A stretch of 64,000 nucleotides of DNA, from NCBI GenBank assembly GCA_035542975.1, contig DATKKK010000040.1, positions 1 to 64,000 of the forward strand. The letters run 5' to 3'. This DNA comes from DATKKK01 sp035542975. GTDB taxonomy: Archaea > Thermoproteota > Bathyarchaeia > Bathyarchaeales > Bathycorpusculaceae. Each line of letters opens with the position of its first letter. Position 1 is the stretch's first letter. Shown here one piece after another: positions 1 through 7,779 of this stretch. The translations under genes were made by a program, and so were the position numbers. Below the pieces are notes generated by a model. It saw nothing but the letters and a program-made list of their open reading frames with translations, ran no database searches and was not told the DNA's origin.

Positions 1-141
1 ATCTCCAAGATCATCGAAACTCTGAAAGGGTTCATAAATATTCTCCGCGTTTACACAGATGAAGAAAATCGTGAAACAGCCAGCAATGCAGCAGTAAAGA
101 TTTTAGGTGATGTTCCCTCAACGGCGAAAATCTCTTACTAA
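1..141 (+). CDS. C-terminal end of an unidentified protein (5' truncated by window)
   Basis: An open frame runs from the first base to a TAA at 139-141 and gives 46 residues ending in GDVPSTAKISY. It is rich in charged residues and helix-prone, with no motif I recognise. It ends 11 bases before the ATG of the phosphomevalonate dehydratase small subunit, so it probably belongs to the same transcription unit. I cannot name a family from this fragment. Confidence 0.55.
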   Translation: MSKIIETLKGFINILRVYTDEENRETASNAAVKILGDVPSTAKISY

Positions 142-152
142 AGGGCTTGAAA

Positions 153-566
153 ATGCAAAGAGTAACTTTGAAAGGACGACGAATCGTCGAAGGACGATGC
201 AGAGCTAAAGCGCTGGTGTCGACGAGGCCTATTAGTTTTCTTGGCGGAGTAGACCAGAGTGACGGCAAAGTAATTGACAAAACTCACGATTTGTATGGCA
301 AATGCGTAAAGAACACTGTTTTGTGCTTTCCTTACGGACGTGGCTCCACAGTAGGCAGCTATGTACTGTATTCTTTGGCTAAGAAGAAACTTGCGCCAAA
401 AGCGATACTCAATCAAACTGCAGATCCTGTCGTCGTAGTTGGAGCGATAATTGCGAATATACCGATGATCGACAAAGTGGATATCTGCCGCATTTGCACT
501 GGTGACTTGGTAGAAGTTGATGCAGACAAAGGTTCAGTCGAAGTTGTCAAGCGAAAGGAGAACTGA
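153..566 (+). CDS. Phosphomevalonate dehydratase small subunit (aconitase X swivel domain, DUF126)
   Basis: Small subunit of the archaeal aconitase-X enzyme, which dehydrates 5-phosphomevalonate in the archaeal mevalonate route to isoprenoid lipids. The 137-residue product has the features of the swivel domain: VEGRCRAKALVSTRPISFLG near the N-terminus, the PYGRGSTVGS loop around residue 70, and a hydrophobic C-terminal strand region. An in-frame TTG lies at 147, but ATG 153 gives the usual short N-terminus. The large subunit follows directly in the same frame, 6 bases after the TGA, which fits an obligate two-subunit enzyme. The family assignment is by motif; the pathway role is established for archaeal AcnX. 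Confidence 0.9.
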   Translation: MQRVTLKGRRIVEGRCRAKALVSTRPISFLGGVDQSDGKVIDKTHDLYGKCVKNTVLCFPYGRGSTVGSYVLYSLAKKKLAPKAILNQTADPVVVVGAIIANIPMIDKVDICRICTGDLVEVDADKGSVEVVKRKEN

Positions 567-572
567 GCTAAC

Positions 573-1748
573 ACGTATTTAACCAAAGAGGAAGAACGCA
601 TATACGACGGAGAAAACGGCTGGGCAAGCCAAACATGCATGAAAATCCTCGTGCGCTTAGGCGAACTTTTCAAAGCAATGAGGCTCATCCCGATAGATTC
701 TGCACATGTTTCTGGGGTCTCATACAAAACTTTAGGCGATGCACCGATTGAATTTCTGGAAGCGTTGGCTGGTTCTGACGGAAAAGCATTGGTAAAGGCA
801 ACTCTTAATCCTCAAAGTTTTGACCCAGAATATCTTGCAGGAAAACTGCCAAAAAGAACGCGCGAAAATCAGTTGCGCATTCTAAAACAGTTTGAAAGGA
901 TGGGGTTCGTGCCTTCTTTAACGTGCACACCATACTATTTGGGAAAAACAAGAAGGGGCTCACATCTTGCTTGGGCTGAGTCTTCCGCCGTGGTCTACGC
1001 CAACTCTGTTTTGGGTGCGTGCACAAACAGGGAAGGCGGACCTAGCGCTCTTGCAGCAGCAATAGTTGGAAAGACACCTGATTATGGAATGCACAAAGCT
1101 GCAAACCGACAACCAAACGTGTCTGTGCAGGTTGAAAAACCGTTAAGGAACGAAACCGAATATGGCGCCTTAGGCATATATCTAGGCAAAATTCTAGAAG
1201 ATAAGATCCCTTCGATCAACGGTCTAGGAAACGCCTCAGAAACCAGCCTAAAACAACTGGGCGCAGCTTTAGCAGCAACCGGAATGACAAATATGTTCTG
1301 CAAAGAAAACACAAAAACAAAACCGAAAGAAAAAGAGACAATACAAGTGGAAGCTAAAGACATTGCGCGAACAATCCAGAATCTGTCGACTACTTCAACG
1401 TCAAAACCAGACTTGGTCTTTATCGGATGCCCGCACTGTTCATTAGCAGAAATCAAGCAGATCGCAGAACTGGCAAAAGGCAAAAAAGTCAAGGCTGGAA
1501 CAGAATGCTGGGTTTGCACATCACGCTACATTAAAGAAAAAGCCCACGAGCATGTCAAGAAAATAGAAAGCGGCGGCGCTCATGTATTAACAGACATGTG
1601 TACGATCGTGTCTTGGACTGAAACACTCGGAATCAAAACGATAATGACGAACTCGGCAAAAACGGCTCACTATGCACCTACATTGAACAAAGCTGAAACA
1701 ACACTGGCATCGCTGATAGAGTGCTTGAAAACAGCTTTTAAAGGGTAA
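573..1748 (+). CDS. Phosphomevalonate dehydratase large subunit (aconitase X catalytic domain), apparent ACG start
   Basis: Catalytic subunit partner of the preceding gene. The product would be 391 residues, the normal length for the family. Recognisable segments are SAHVSGVSYKTLGD near residue 50, the TCTPY segment, the GGPSALAAAIVGKTP segment, GCPHCSLAEI near residue 260 and CWVCTSRYI. The first ATG in frame (639) would remove 22 conserved residues: the family normally starts with M-Y-L-T-K-E-E-E, and here the codon in the Met position (573) is ACG. No ATG, GTG or TTG exists between the small-subunit TGA (564-566) and 639. A purine-rich GGAG at 557-560 lies 12 bases upstream. Either ACG is used as the start or the start has mutated. 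Confidence 0.88.
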   Translation, partial: TYLTKEEERIYDGENGWASQTCMKILVRLGELFKAMRLIPIDSAHVSGVSYKTLGDAPIEFLEALAGSDGKALVKATLNPQSFDPEYLAGKLPKRTRENQLRILKQFERMGFVPSLTCTPYYLGKTRRGSHLAWAESSAVVYANSVLGACTNREGGPSALAAAIVGKTPDYGMHKAANRQPNVSVQVEKPLRNETEYGALGIYLGKILEDKIPSINGLGNASETSLKQLGAALAATGMTNMFCKENTKTKPKEKETIQVEAKDIARTIQNLSTTSTSKPDLVFIGCPHCSLAEIKQIAELAKGKKVKAGTECWVCTSRYIKEKAHEHVKKIESGGAHVLTDMCTIVSWTETLGIKTIMTNSAKTAHYAPTLNKAETTLASLIECLKTAFKG

Positions 1749-1796
1749 GGTTTATTCGAATGGAACTCTAATTTGCAATGGCACCGGGTTCATGGA

Positions 1797-1874
1797 GCTC
1801 CGGTAGTATAGCCCGGTTAAGTATTCCGGCCTTTCGAGTCGGAGACCCGGGTCCAAATCCCGGCCGGAGCACCA
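1797..1874 (+). tRNA. tRNA-Glu(UUC)
   Basis: Acceptor GCTCCGG (1797-1803) pairs with CCGGAGC (1864-1870). The anticodon stem CCGGC/GTCGG encloses the seven-base loop CTTTCGA, whose anticodon is TTC (Glu). The T-stem CCGGG/CCCGG closes the loop TCCAAAT. Discriminator A and an encoded CCA end the gene at 1874. No intron is needed for a 75-base body. Confidence 0.95.
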
Positions 1875-1907
1875 TCAAAAACTACACAAATCATGAACGA
1901 GCACATA

Positions 1908-2237
1908 TTACCAACCATGTTTAATCGTTGACGGCAGGGTCACTTTTTTCTTACGTTTTTCATCTTTCTTAGCGCCTTTAAACTTGTTGATTTTGACAAT
2001 GCGGTCTTCTAGGGCAACCCAATACGTGTTATTCAGATTTTGATGGTAAACAAACTTGTTTACTTGTTTCTTCAATTCCTGAGGGGACAACTCTTCTGAA
2101 TCTACTAATAGTCTATTCCCACGCAAGACAACATCAATTTTAAGGTTCGAACTCAGGAAACTAGAAAGAAGTTCTCTTTCATCATGCAATTCACCTAAAT
2201 CTACTTCTAACTTGTTCTTGCGTCTGAAGAACGACAT
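1908..2237 (-). CDS. Small conserved basic protein, possibly eL22-like
   Basis: 109 residues, opening MSFFRRKNKLEVDLGELHDE and ending in a lysine-rich tail (KKDEKRKKK). The central part has strand-like LKIDVVLRGNRLLVDSEEL, then a helix (SPQELKKQVNKFVYHQNL), then YWVALEDRIVKINKF. That order, including the helix with N-L before a tryptophan strand, resembles eukaryotic ribosomal protein eL22 ([20 protein letters not shown]). This is a pattern match by eye and not a firm assignment. The gene is on its own, opposite the tRNA-Glu and the carboxypeptidase gene. Confidence 0.6.
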   Translation of the reverse strand: MSFFRRKNKLEVDLGELHDERELLSSFLSSNLKIDVVLRGNRLLVDSEELSPQELKKQVNKFVYHQNLNNTYWVALEDRIVKINKFKGAKKDEKRKKKVTLPSTIKHGW

Positions 2238-2391
2238 TCTGAGCCTCTGCGATTATAAGAGTTATTCATGTTTTTAAAGATGCCTAAGTTAGTAACATGT
2301 GCTTTCACGCACGTTCAGATAGTTGCTTAAGACTTAAAGCTCATATGCAAGCTGCGCCTAAAGTGCTCTTCGAGAAAAGGCGAAAAGCAAA

Positions 2392-3927
2392 ATGGCAGAA
2401 AGTTTGTCGTCAAGCTACAAGAAGCTGATGGAGAAGACAAAAGACTTGATTGTTTTTAACTCCGCTAAATCCATCATTTATTGGGACATGGAGACGATGA
2501 TGCCGCCGAAAGCCATCAAACTGCGAAGCGAACAACTAGCCTTGCTCAGCAGGTTCGAACATAAGCTAAGCACGGATCCAGAAATAGGAACATTGCTACC
2601 GAAAATAATGCGGCATTCGGGCTATGACAAGATGACCGCTGTTGAAAAAAGAAACGTGTACTTGATTAAGAAAAACTATGAGGAACAAACGAAGCTTCCG
2701 GAAGAACTCGTGGCAGCAATCGCAAAGCAGCAAGCCGTAGCCGTTGACGTCTGGAAGAAAGCAAAAGCAACAAAGAAATTTGCCATGTTTAAACCTGAAC
2801 TGGAAAAGCTTGTCGAGCTGCAAAAAAAAGCTGCAGAAATTCTGATGAAAGTGAAGAAAACCAAAACACCTTACGATGCGTTGATCGACATTTTTGAACC
2901 GAAAATGACGGCGAAATCAATCACCAAGGTTTTTGACGAACTGAGAGAAGGCTTAGTGGCTACTCTAAAGAAATGCGAAGCTTCACCAAAACAACCGGAC
3001 CCAAGTGTTCTCAAACACAAAGTTTCTATCGACGCTCAACGAAAGATCGCTGTAGCCCTCTCCGAATTTGTACATTACGACGTAACATCAAAGAACGCAG
3101 GAGGAAGAATCGATGAAACCGAACACCCATTCACAAACGGATATTATGATGATGTCAGAATAACCACGCACTACTACGAAAAAATGTTCGCCTCATCCAT
3201 ATTCTCAGTGCTACACGAAGCTGGGCACGCAATGTACGAACAAGACCTAAACCAAGAATGGATGTATCAACCAGTCGGCACAAGCTGTTCTTCAGGCATT
3301 CACGAGTCACAGTCGCGCACCATCGAGAATATAATCGGTCGATCACGCGAATTCTGGGTCTATTTCTTACCGAAACTGAGGAAACTCACAGGCAGAGCCC
3401 TCCAAGATGTACGTTTGGATAAATTTGTCCACGCAATCAATCAAGTTACGCCTTCAAAAATTCGCGTAGAAGCAGACGAAGTCACATATGGCTTGCACAT
3501 CATTGTAAGGTTCAACATTGAACGCGACTTATTCGCCGACAAAATAACTGTAAAGGAACTTCCAGAAATCTGGAACCAAAGCTACAAGGATTATCTTGGA
3601 ATAAAAATCACGAACGATTCTGAAGGCGTAATGCAGGACACACACTGGGCAAGCGGCTTGTACGGTTACTTCCCAAGCTACGCGTTAGGCAACATATACA
3701 GTGGACAATTTCTCGCAGCAATGGAGAAAGATCTGCCTAACTGGCGGGGGCAACTTGCAAAAGGCAACTTTGCCAACATAAAACAATGGCTAGCCAAAAA
3801 CATTCACAACCCCGGCAACCTCTACGACCCCGCGGACTTAATCAAAAAAGTCACAGGAAAAGAGCCAACCGTCAAACCTTATCTAAACTATTTGAACGCG
3901 AAATACTCAGAGCTCTACGGCTTCTAA
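2392..3927 (+). CDS. M32 family metallocarboxypeptidase (carboxypeptidase Taq type)
   Basis: Zinc carboxypeptidase of 511 residues, the standard length for M32, likely cytoplasmic and releasing C-terminal amino acids from peptides. The zinc-binding HExxH appears as LHEAGHAMYEQ about residue 275, followed by the family's GIHESQSRTIEN motif that supplies the third ligand. Later conserved segments are RVEADEVTYGLHIIVRF and the GYFPSYALGN loop near residue 425. ATG 2392 gives the usual N-terminus with YWDMETMMPP at about residue 30. The last 21 bases overlap the 3' end of a small membrane protein gene on the opposite strand. Confidence 0.95.
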   Translation: MAESLSSSYKKLMEKTKDLIVFNSAKSIIYWDMETMMPPKAIKLRSEQLALLSRFEHKLSTDPEIGTLLPKIMRHSGYDKMTAVEKRNVYLIKKNYEEQTKLPEELVAAIAKQQAVAVDVWKKAKATKKFAMFKPELEKLVELQKKAAEILMKVKKTKTPYDALIDIFEPKMTAKSITKVFDELREGLVATLKKCEASPKQPDPSVLKHKVSIDAQRKIAVALSEFVHYDVTSKNAGGRIDETEHPFTNGYYDDVRITTHYYEKMFASSIFSVLHEAGHAMYEQDLNQEWMYQPVGTSCSSGIHESQSRTIENIIGRSREFWVYFLPKLRKLTGRALQDVRLDKFVHAINQVTPSKIRVEADEVTYGLHIIVRFNIERDLFADKITVKELPEIWNQSYKDYLGIKITNDSEGVMQDTHWASGLYGYFPSYALGNIYSGQFLAAMEKDLPNWRGQLAKGNFANIKQWLAKNIHNPGNLYDPADLIKKVTGKEPTVKPYLNYLNAKYSELYGF

Positions 3928-4107
3928 TTTTCCATCCTTTTTTCTTATTAGAGCATACAATTTCAGAACTAGCCACGCAAGGAAACTGATGACTATGAGA
4001 AAGATTCCTGCCCAGCCGATTAATGCATCATAATAGTTTGCACCATAAAGAAACAGAACCACACCTAATAAAGCAATGAGCAAACAGATAACATCCTTCC
4101 ATGACAT
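3907..4107 (-). CDS. Small two-helix membrane protein, unknown function
   Basis: 66 residues with two hydrophobic segments (about residues 5-27 and 29-52) followed by a charged cytosolic tail (RKKDGKLEAVEL). It converges on the carboxypeptidase gene with a 21-base tail-to-tail overlap. No family recognised. Composition (Leu, Ile, Val, Trp, Gly) is typical of a real membrane protein. Confidence 0.55.
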   Translation of the reverse strand: MSWKDVICLLIALLGVVLFLYGANYYDALIGWAGIFLIVISFLAWLVLKLYALIRKKDGKLEAVEL

Positions 4108-4322
4108 GCATTAATCTCCTCAAGTTGACTTAACCCTCTTAACATTACCAAGGTATATAGGTTTAACGATGAAAACTTGAGTTTCCAATGGCTTATGAAA
4201 TCAAGTTTCAAGTTCCGACACAACCAGGACACTACTCAACTTTGTAACTATCATTTTCCTCTGTATCCGGCAAGATCTTCAGTTTCTCTGTCGCCCTAAC
4301 TGTATTCCAGTGCAAATATCCG

Positions 4323-4342
4323 ACGTAATCATGTTATTACGT
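4323..4342. promoter_or_regulatory. Inverted repeat upstream of the Fae-Hps promoter
   Basis: ACGTAAT (4323-4329) and ATTACGT (4336-4342) form a perfect 7-base inverted repeat around CATGTT, about 35 bases upstream of the TATA-like sequence. It could be a regulator site or chance. The rest of the 316-base gap 4108-4423 shows no other gene. Confidence 0.4.
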
Positions 4343-4377
4343 GTCTAAATCTAAAAAATAGATACAGCTTCCGACAG

Positions 4378-4386
4378 TTTTATATA
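4378..4386 (+). promoter_or_regulatory. TATA box of the Fae-Hps gene
   Basis: TTTATATAC starts 46 bases before ATG 4424, the spacing expected for an archaeal promoter with a leader of about 15-20 bases. The upstream half is fused to the CCGACAGTTT copy at 4371-4380, where a bound protein would compete with TBP/TFB. Confidence 0.55.
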
Positions 4387-4423
4387 CAACTTCAAAAGTC
4401 ATATTCCTTGATAGTGATTCGCA

Positions 4424-5881
4424 ATGTCGGAAAATGAAATAAAGAAACCTGAAACAAAAGAAGAATTCGTCAAAATGCTGACGGAAGCTGCTGAGAAAGA
4501 GGCTGAAACAAGAAGTCTTTTGACAAGGCGACCGACAAAACCGACAGTTTCTGGGACCGCTTCTCTTTTGCGCATACACCGAGACACTTTGTACGCTTGG
4601 CTTAAGGAGTTCAATGTCGATTTTAAAGAAGCAACCGACACAATACCGACAGTTTTTCCTACGGAAAACATTGGTGCTTCTGAAAAACCTGCATATTTGA
4701 TTGGCGAAGCACTGATAGGCGAAGGAAATGAGGTGGCTCACATAGATCTTTTAATGGGCGATAAGAATGGGCCTGTCGGAGAGTCTTTTGCTTCGGGTAT
4801 GTCCAGTCTTTCTGTTGGGCATACTCCTTTGCTGGCGGTTATTAGACCTAACCTTCCGCCAAAGCCTCACACTTTACTTGTGCCGAAGGTTACCATGAAA
4901 AACTTCGAGGATGTCGGCAAAATTTTTGGTCCTGCCCAAGCTGCGGTTGCGAAAGCGGTTGCGGATGCTGTTGAAGAAGAGATTATTCCAAAAGACAAAG
5001 TGGACGACTGGGTTATTGTTTGCAGCGTGTTTGTACATCCAAAAGCAACAGATTCCCGCAGAATCTACCACTACAACTATAGCGCAACGAAGCTTGCTTT
5101 GAAAAGAGCCATGACGAATTATCCGTCACTTGAGAAAGTCTTCTACGATAAAGACAGAGCCAAACATCCAATAATGGGGTTCAAAGTGCCACGTCTGTGG
5201 AGACCGCCATACCTGCAGATTTCGCTTGACGTGCCAGATTTGGAAAGAACAAAGAAAATAATAGCGCAAATCCCGAAAAGCGACAGAGTAATACTGGAAG
5301 TAGGAACCCCTCTGATCAAACGGTATGGAACAAGAGTAATCAGTGATTTAAGAGAAGTGGCTAAAGACGTATTCTTTGTTGCGGACTTGAAAACTTTAGA
5401 TGTCGGAAAGGTTGAAGCTGACTTGGCTTATGAAGAAACAGCAGATGCCGTGGTTGCTGCTGGATTGGCACCAGCGGAAACGCTTGACTCTTTCATCAAC
5501 GAAGCGAAGCGAATGGGAATATACGCTGTCGTAGACATGCTTAACGTTGAAGACCCCCTAAAGAAACTGAAGTCAATCAAGGAATTCCCAGACATAATAA
5601 TACTGCACAGAGGAATTGACCAAGAAACGGGAAGGTCGCACGGGTTAGAGATTATTCCAGAGATACGACAAATGTTCAAAGACAAAAAATTCCTAATCGC
5701 GGTAGCAGGCGGCATAGTTCCTGAGACGGCGAAGGAAGCTTTAGCAAAAGGCGCTGACATAATAGTTGTCGGTAGGTACGTTACCCAGTCGAGAGACATT
5801 GAACATGCCGTAAGAGACTTTTTGGAATCAACACCAGAAATGCGGGAAGACATAGACTTGTTCAGAGTACACGTTGAGTAA
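4424..5881 (+). CDS. Bifunctional formaldehyde-activating enzyme / 3-hexulose-6-phosphate synthase with an N-terminal Fis-type HTH
   Basis: 485 residues. Residues about 90-250 are the Fae domain (YLIGEALIGEGNEVAHIDLL with the family's key histidine at 106, then GHTPLLAVIRPNLPPKP). Residues about 270-480 are a Hps/orotidine-decarboxylase-type barrel (VILEVGTPLIKRYG, FFVADLKTLDVG, IAVAGGIVPETA, IIVVGRYVTQS). Fae condenses formaldehyde with tetrahydromethanopterin; Hps joins formaldehyde and ribulose 5-phosphate, and in archaea runs in reverse to make pentose phosphate. The unusual part is residues 1-85: a charged helix, then TVSGTASLLRIHRDTLYAWL (41-60), a close match to the HTH_8/Fis pattern. 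A DNA-binding, self-regulating enzyme is the inference. Confidence 0.93.
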   Translation: MSENEIKKPETKEEFVKMLTEAAEKEAETRSLLTRRPTKPTVSGTASLLRIHRDTLYAWLKEFNVDFKEATDTIPTVFPTENIGASEKPAYLIGEALIGEGNEVAHIDLLMGDKNGPVGESFASGMSSLSVGHTPLLAVIRPNLPPKPHTLLVPKVTMKNFEDVGKIFGPAQAAVAKAVADAVEEEIIPKDKVDDWVIVCSVFVHPKATDSRRIYHYNYSATKLALKRAMTNYPSLEKVFYDKDRAKHPIMGFKVPRLWRPPYLQISLDVPDLERTKKIIAQIPKSDRVILEVGTPLIKRYGTRVISDLREVAKDVFFVADLKTLDVGKVEADLAYEETADAVVAAGLAPAETLDSFINEAKRMGIYAVVDMLNVEDPLKKLKSIKEFPDIIILHRGIDQETGRSHGLEIIPEIRQMFKDKKFLIAVAGGIVPETAKEALAKGADIIVVGRYVTQSRDIEHAVRDFLESTPEMREDIDLFRVHVE

Positions 5882-5892
5882 ACAATTCAGAA

Positions 5893-5920
5893 GCCCGTTT
5901 ACGGGCGCACTCTCTTTTTT
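5893..5920 (+). terminator. Hairpin plus T-run after Fae-Hps
   Basis: GCCCG (5893-5897) and CGGGC (5902-5906) form a tight stem with loop TTTA, followed by a T-rich tract ending in TTTTTT at 5915-5920. It sits 12 bases after the Fae-Hps stop, and just past the 3' end of the convergent MFS gene. Confidence 0.6.
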
Positions 5921-5925
5921 CAGCG

Positions 5926-7146
5926 TTATGTAAACATCTTGAAGAATATATAAGCTAGAAGGAAAAGCATTCCAGCTACTACGAACACGTAAATGAATCC
6001 AGATGCCTGAGCAATAAATGGTCCGATAAAAGATCCAAAGGCTCCACCAACGCCTATGAGAACGTTGAATAAACCTGCTTTTCCAGAAGGTATGAGTTCC
6101 ATAGAAAGAGAGAGCGTGTAAACTAGAAACAAAGCATACGCAAAGCCTAGTAAAATCAAAAGAGTTGTGGCTAACGGCACATTAAACAGTGGCGCCTGTA
6201 TGGCGGCAATCAAGAAAAAGGCGAGTAGTCCTCGAAAGACTACAACGCGGCTTATGTTAGTTTTTCCTGTTTGCTGGTTTGATCTGCTTCCTGCAAAAAA
6301 GTAGCCGATAACCGCTCCGCCTGAGTTTAAAACGAAGATTGCAAAGACAAGGCTTTCAGGTAATCCTGCAGTTGCGGTGATGTTGGAAATGAAAACAGGC
6401 ATCGGAGTGAAGAGTATGCTCGTGGCTAATGAAAAAAGAACCAGCCCACCGCAGAAGGCAGTCACGTTTTCCCGTCGCAACGTTTCGTTCGAAGAAAATC
6501 CATCAAACATTCTCGACGCCAAAAACACGCCGCGAGAAGCAAAATCCACACTTTTCTCTATACTCACCAAACCTCTTTCAAAAACCAGAAGAGGATCAGC
6601 TACCAACACCAGAGACATGAAGAAAGCAATCAAGTTCAAGACTCCGCATAATAACAGCGTGTTTACAGCGCCAAAACCAATAGCCGATGTAAATAACCCT
6701 AACAATAGACCGATGAGCCATCCAGTTTCAGTTAAGCCCTCATAGAACGCATATTTTCTTTCCCACTCCACGCGTGAATACAACTCCGCTATCAGAACAT
6801 TCTTCGGTGCTTCATGAGCAACATGAAAAATTGCCAGAATCACGTACAAAATAATCAGCAAGCCTACGCTCGTCGTAAGGGTGAAAAGATAGAGGAGAAC
6901 TGTTGAGATCAGAAATGAAAGCAGAATATATCGTTTGTAGCGTCTTGTCTTGTCGCAAATGTACCCCCAGAAAAACGAGAACGGAATCGCCGCGAACAAG
7001 GCAACCGCGGACATTATTCCTATGTCAACCAGTGAGCCGCCAACAGTGTTGCTCACTATGTACAGCGGAAGAAAAATAGATAATAAGCCGAACCCCATTT
7101 CGTGGAAGAAGAACCCCAGTCGCCACATGGCTACAGAACGTTTCAA
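5926..7146 (-). CDS. Major facilitator superfamily transporter
   Basis: 406 residues with about twelve hydrophobic segments, consistent with an inner-membrane MFS carrier. The first cytosolic loop FFWGYICDKTRRYKRY (about residues 57-72) has the MFS motif-A pattern G-x-x-x-D-[KR]-x-[KR]-[KR]. A charged central loop between TM6 and TM7 (about residues 185-225) splits the two halves. Substrate cannot be told from the sequence. It is transcribed away from the eS6 gene and converges on Fae-Hps. Confidence 0.85.
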   Translation of the reverse strand: MKRSVAMWRLGFFFHEMGFGLLSIFLPLYIVSNTVGGSLVDIGIMSAVALFAAIPFSFFWGYICDKTRRYKRYILLSFLISTVLLYLFTLTTSVGLLIILYVILAIFHVAHEAPKNVLIAELYSRVEWERKYAFYEGLTETGWLIGLLLGLFTSAIGFGAVNTLLLCGVLNLIAFFMSLVLVADPLLVFERGLVSIEKSVDFASRGVFLASRMFDGFSSNETLRRENVTAFCGGLVLFSLATSILFTPMPVFISNITATAGLPESLVFAIFVLNSGGAVIGYFFAGSRSNQQTGKTNISRVVVFRGLLAFFLIAAIQAPLFNVPLATTLLILLGFAYALFLVYTLSLSMELIPSGKAGLFNVLIGVGGAFGSFIGPFIAQASGFIYVFVVAGMLFLLAYIFFKMFT

Positions 7147-7269
7147 GAGTGGAATAAAACCTTTGCCCGTCTTAAACTCCGTTTTTCACTTAGCTATAAT
7201 GTTTGTTTTCATAAATCCTTAATAGAGAGATACTCAATTTTCATACCACTACTGGAGAGTCCATCATTA

Positions 7270-7719
7270 ATGGCTAAATTCAAAGTGGTTGTTTCAGACC
7301 CTCAAACAGGAACTTCAAGTATCGTTGAGCTTGAAGAAGCACGCGCCACTCCTTTAATTGGAAGGAAGATAGGCGAAGTAATAGACGGGGCAGTAGTAAA
7401 CTTGCCTGGGTATAAAGCACAAATAAGGGGCGGTTCAGACAAGGACGGCTTCCCAATGAGGCCGAGTGTCCATGGCGGTGTCCGTCGAAGGGTTGTATTA
7501 AGCGGCGGTGTGGGCTTTAATCCTCAAAGCGAAGGAATTAGGAGACGTAAAACCGTCCGCGGAAACATCATTACCGACGAAATTGCGCAGATAAACTTGA
7601 AAATCACGGAAAAACCGAAGGAACCAGCAAAAGAAACCAAGAAGGAAAAAGGAAAGCAAGAGGAACCCCCTAAAGAAGAAGCCCAACCAGAAACCCCAAT
7701 TACAAACAGTGCCGCTTAA
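7270..7719 (+). CDS. Ribosomal protein eS6
   Basis: Small-subunit protein of archaea and eukaryotes. ATG 7270 starts the conserved MAKFKVVVSDPQTG; the frame is open upstream to 7102 but that part is antisense to the MFS gene. Conserved core: LIGRKIGEVIDGAVVNLPGY, then IRGGSDKDGFPMRPSVHGG, then RRRKTVRGNIITDEIAQIN. The 149-residue product carries about 35 residues of Lys/Glu/Pro-rich C-terminal tail. It heads the cluster with aIF2-gamma, as in many archaea. Confidence 0.96.
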   Translation: MAKFKVVVSDPQTGTSSIVELEEARATPLIGRKIGEVIDGAVVNLPGYKAQIRGGSDKDGFPMRPSVHGGVRRRVVLSGGVGFNPQSEGIRRRKTVRGNIITDEIAQINLKITEKPKEPAKETKKEKGKQEEPPKEEAQPETPITNSAA

Positions 7720-7779
7720 GCTTTATTAACTCGCATAGTTTTAATCCCTCAATAATTCATAAACTAGTTATGGGAAAAA

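Larger units (their letters stand above)
4215..4655 (+). repeat. Cluster of CCGACA motifs, three extended to CCGACAGTTT
   Basis: CCGACA on the plus strand occurs at 4215, 4371, 4532, 4541, 4635 and 4646. The copies at 4371, 4541 and 4646 are identical over ten bases (CCGACAGTTT). The copy at 4371 abuts and overlaps the TATA-like TTTATATA before the Fae-Hps gene. The pairs 4532/4541 and 4635/4646 are spaced 9 and 11 bases, about one helical turn, and lie inside the 5' part of the gene on both sides of the HTH-coding segment. Function as an operator is inferred. Confidence 0.6.

Noticed and set aside
564..576. Read-through of the AcnX small-subunit TGA to give a fused enzyme
   Set aside because: Fused AcnX proteins exist, but the TGA is followed by only two linker codons before the large-subunit N-terminus, and similar junctions at Rpo7 and Rpo6 use TAA and TAG; near-cognate starts explain all three better.
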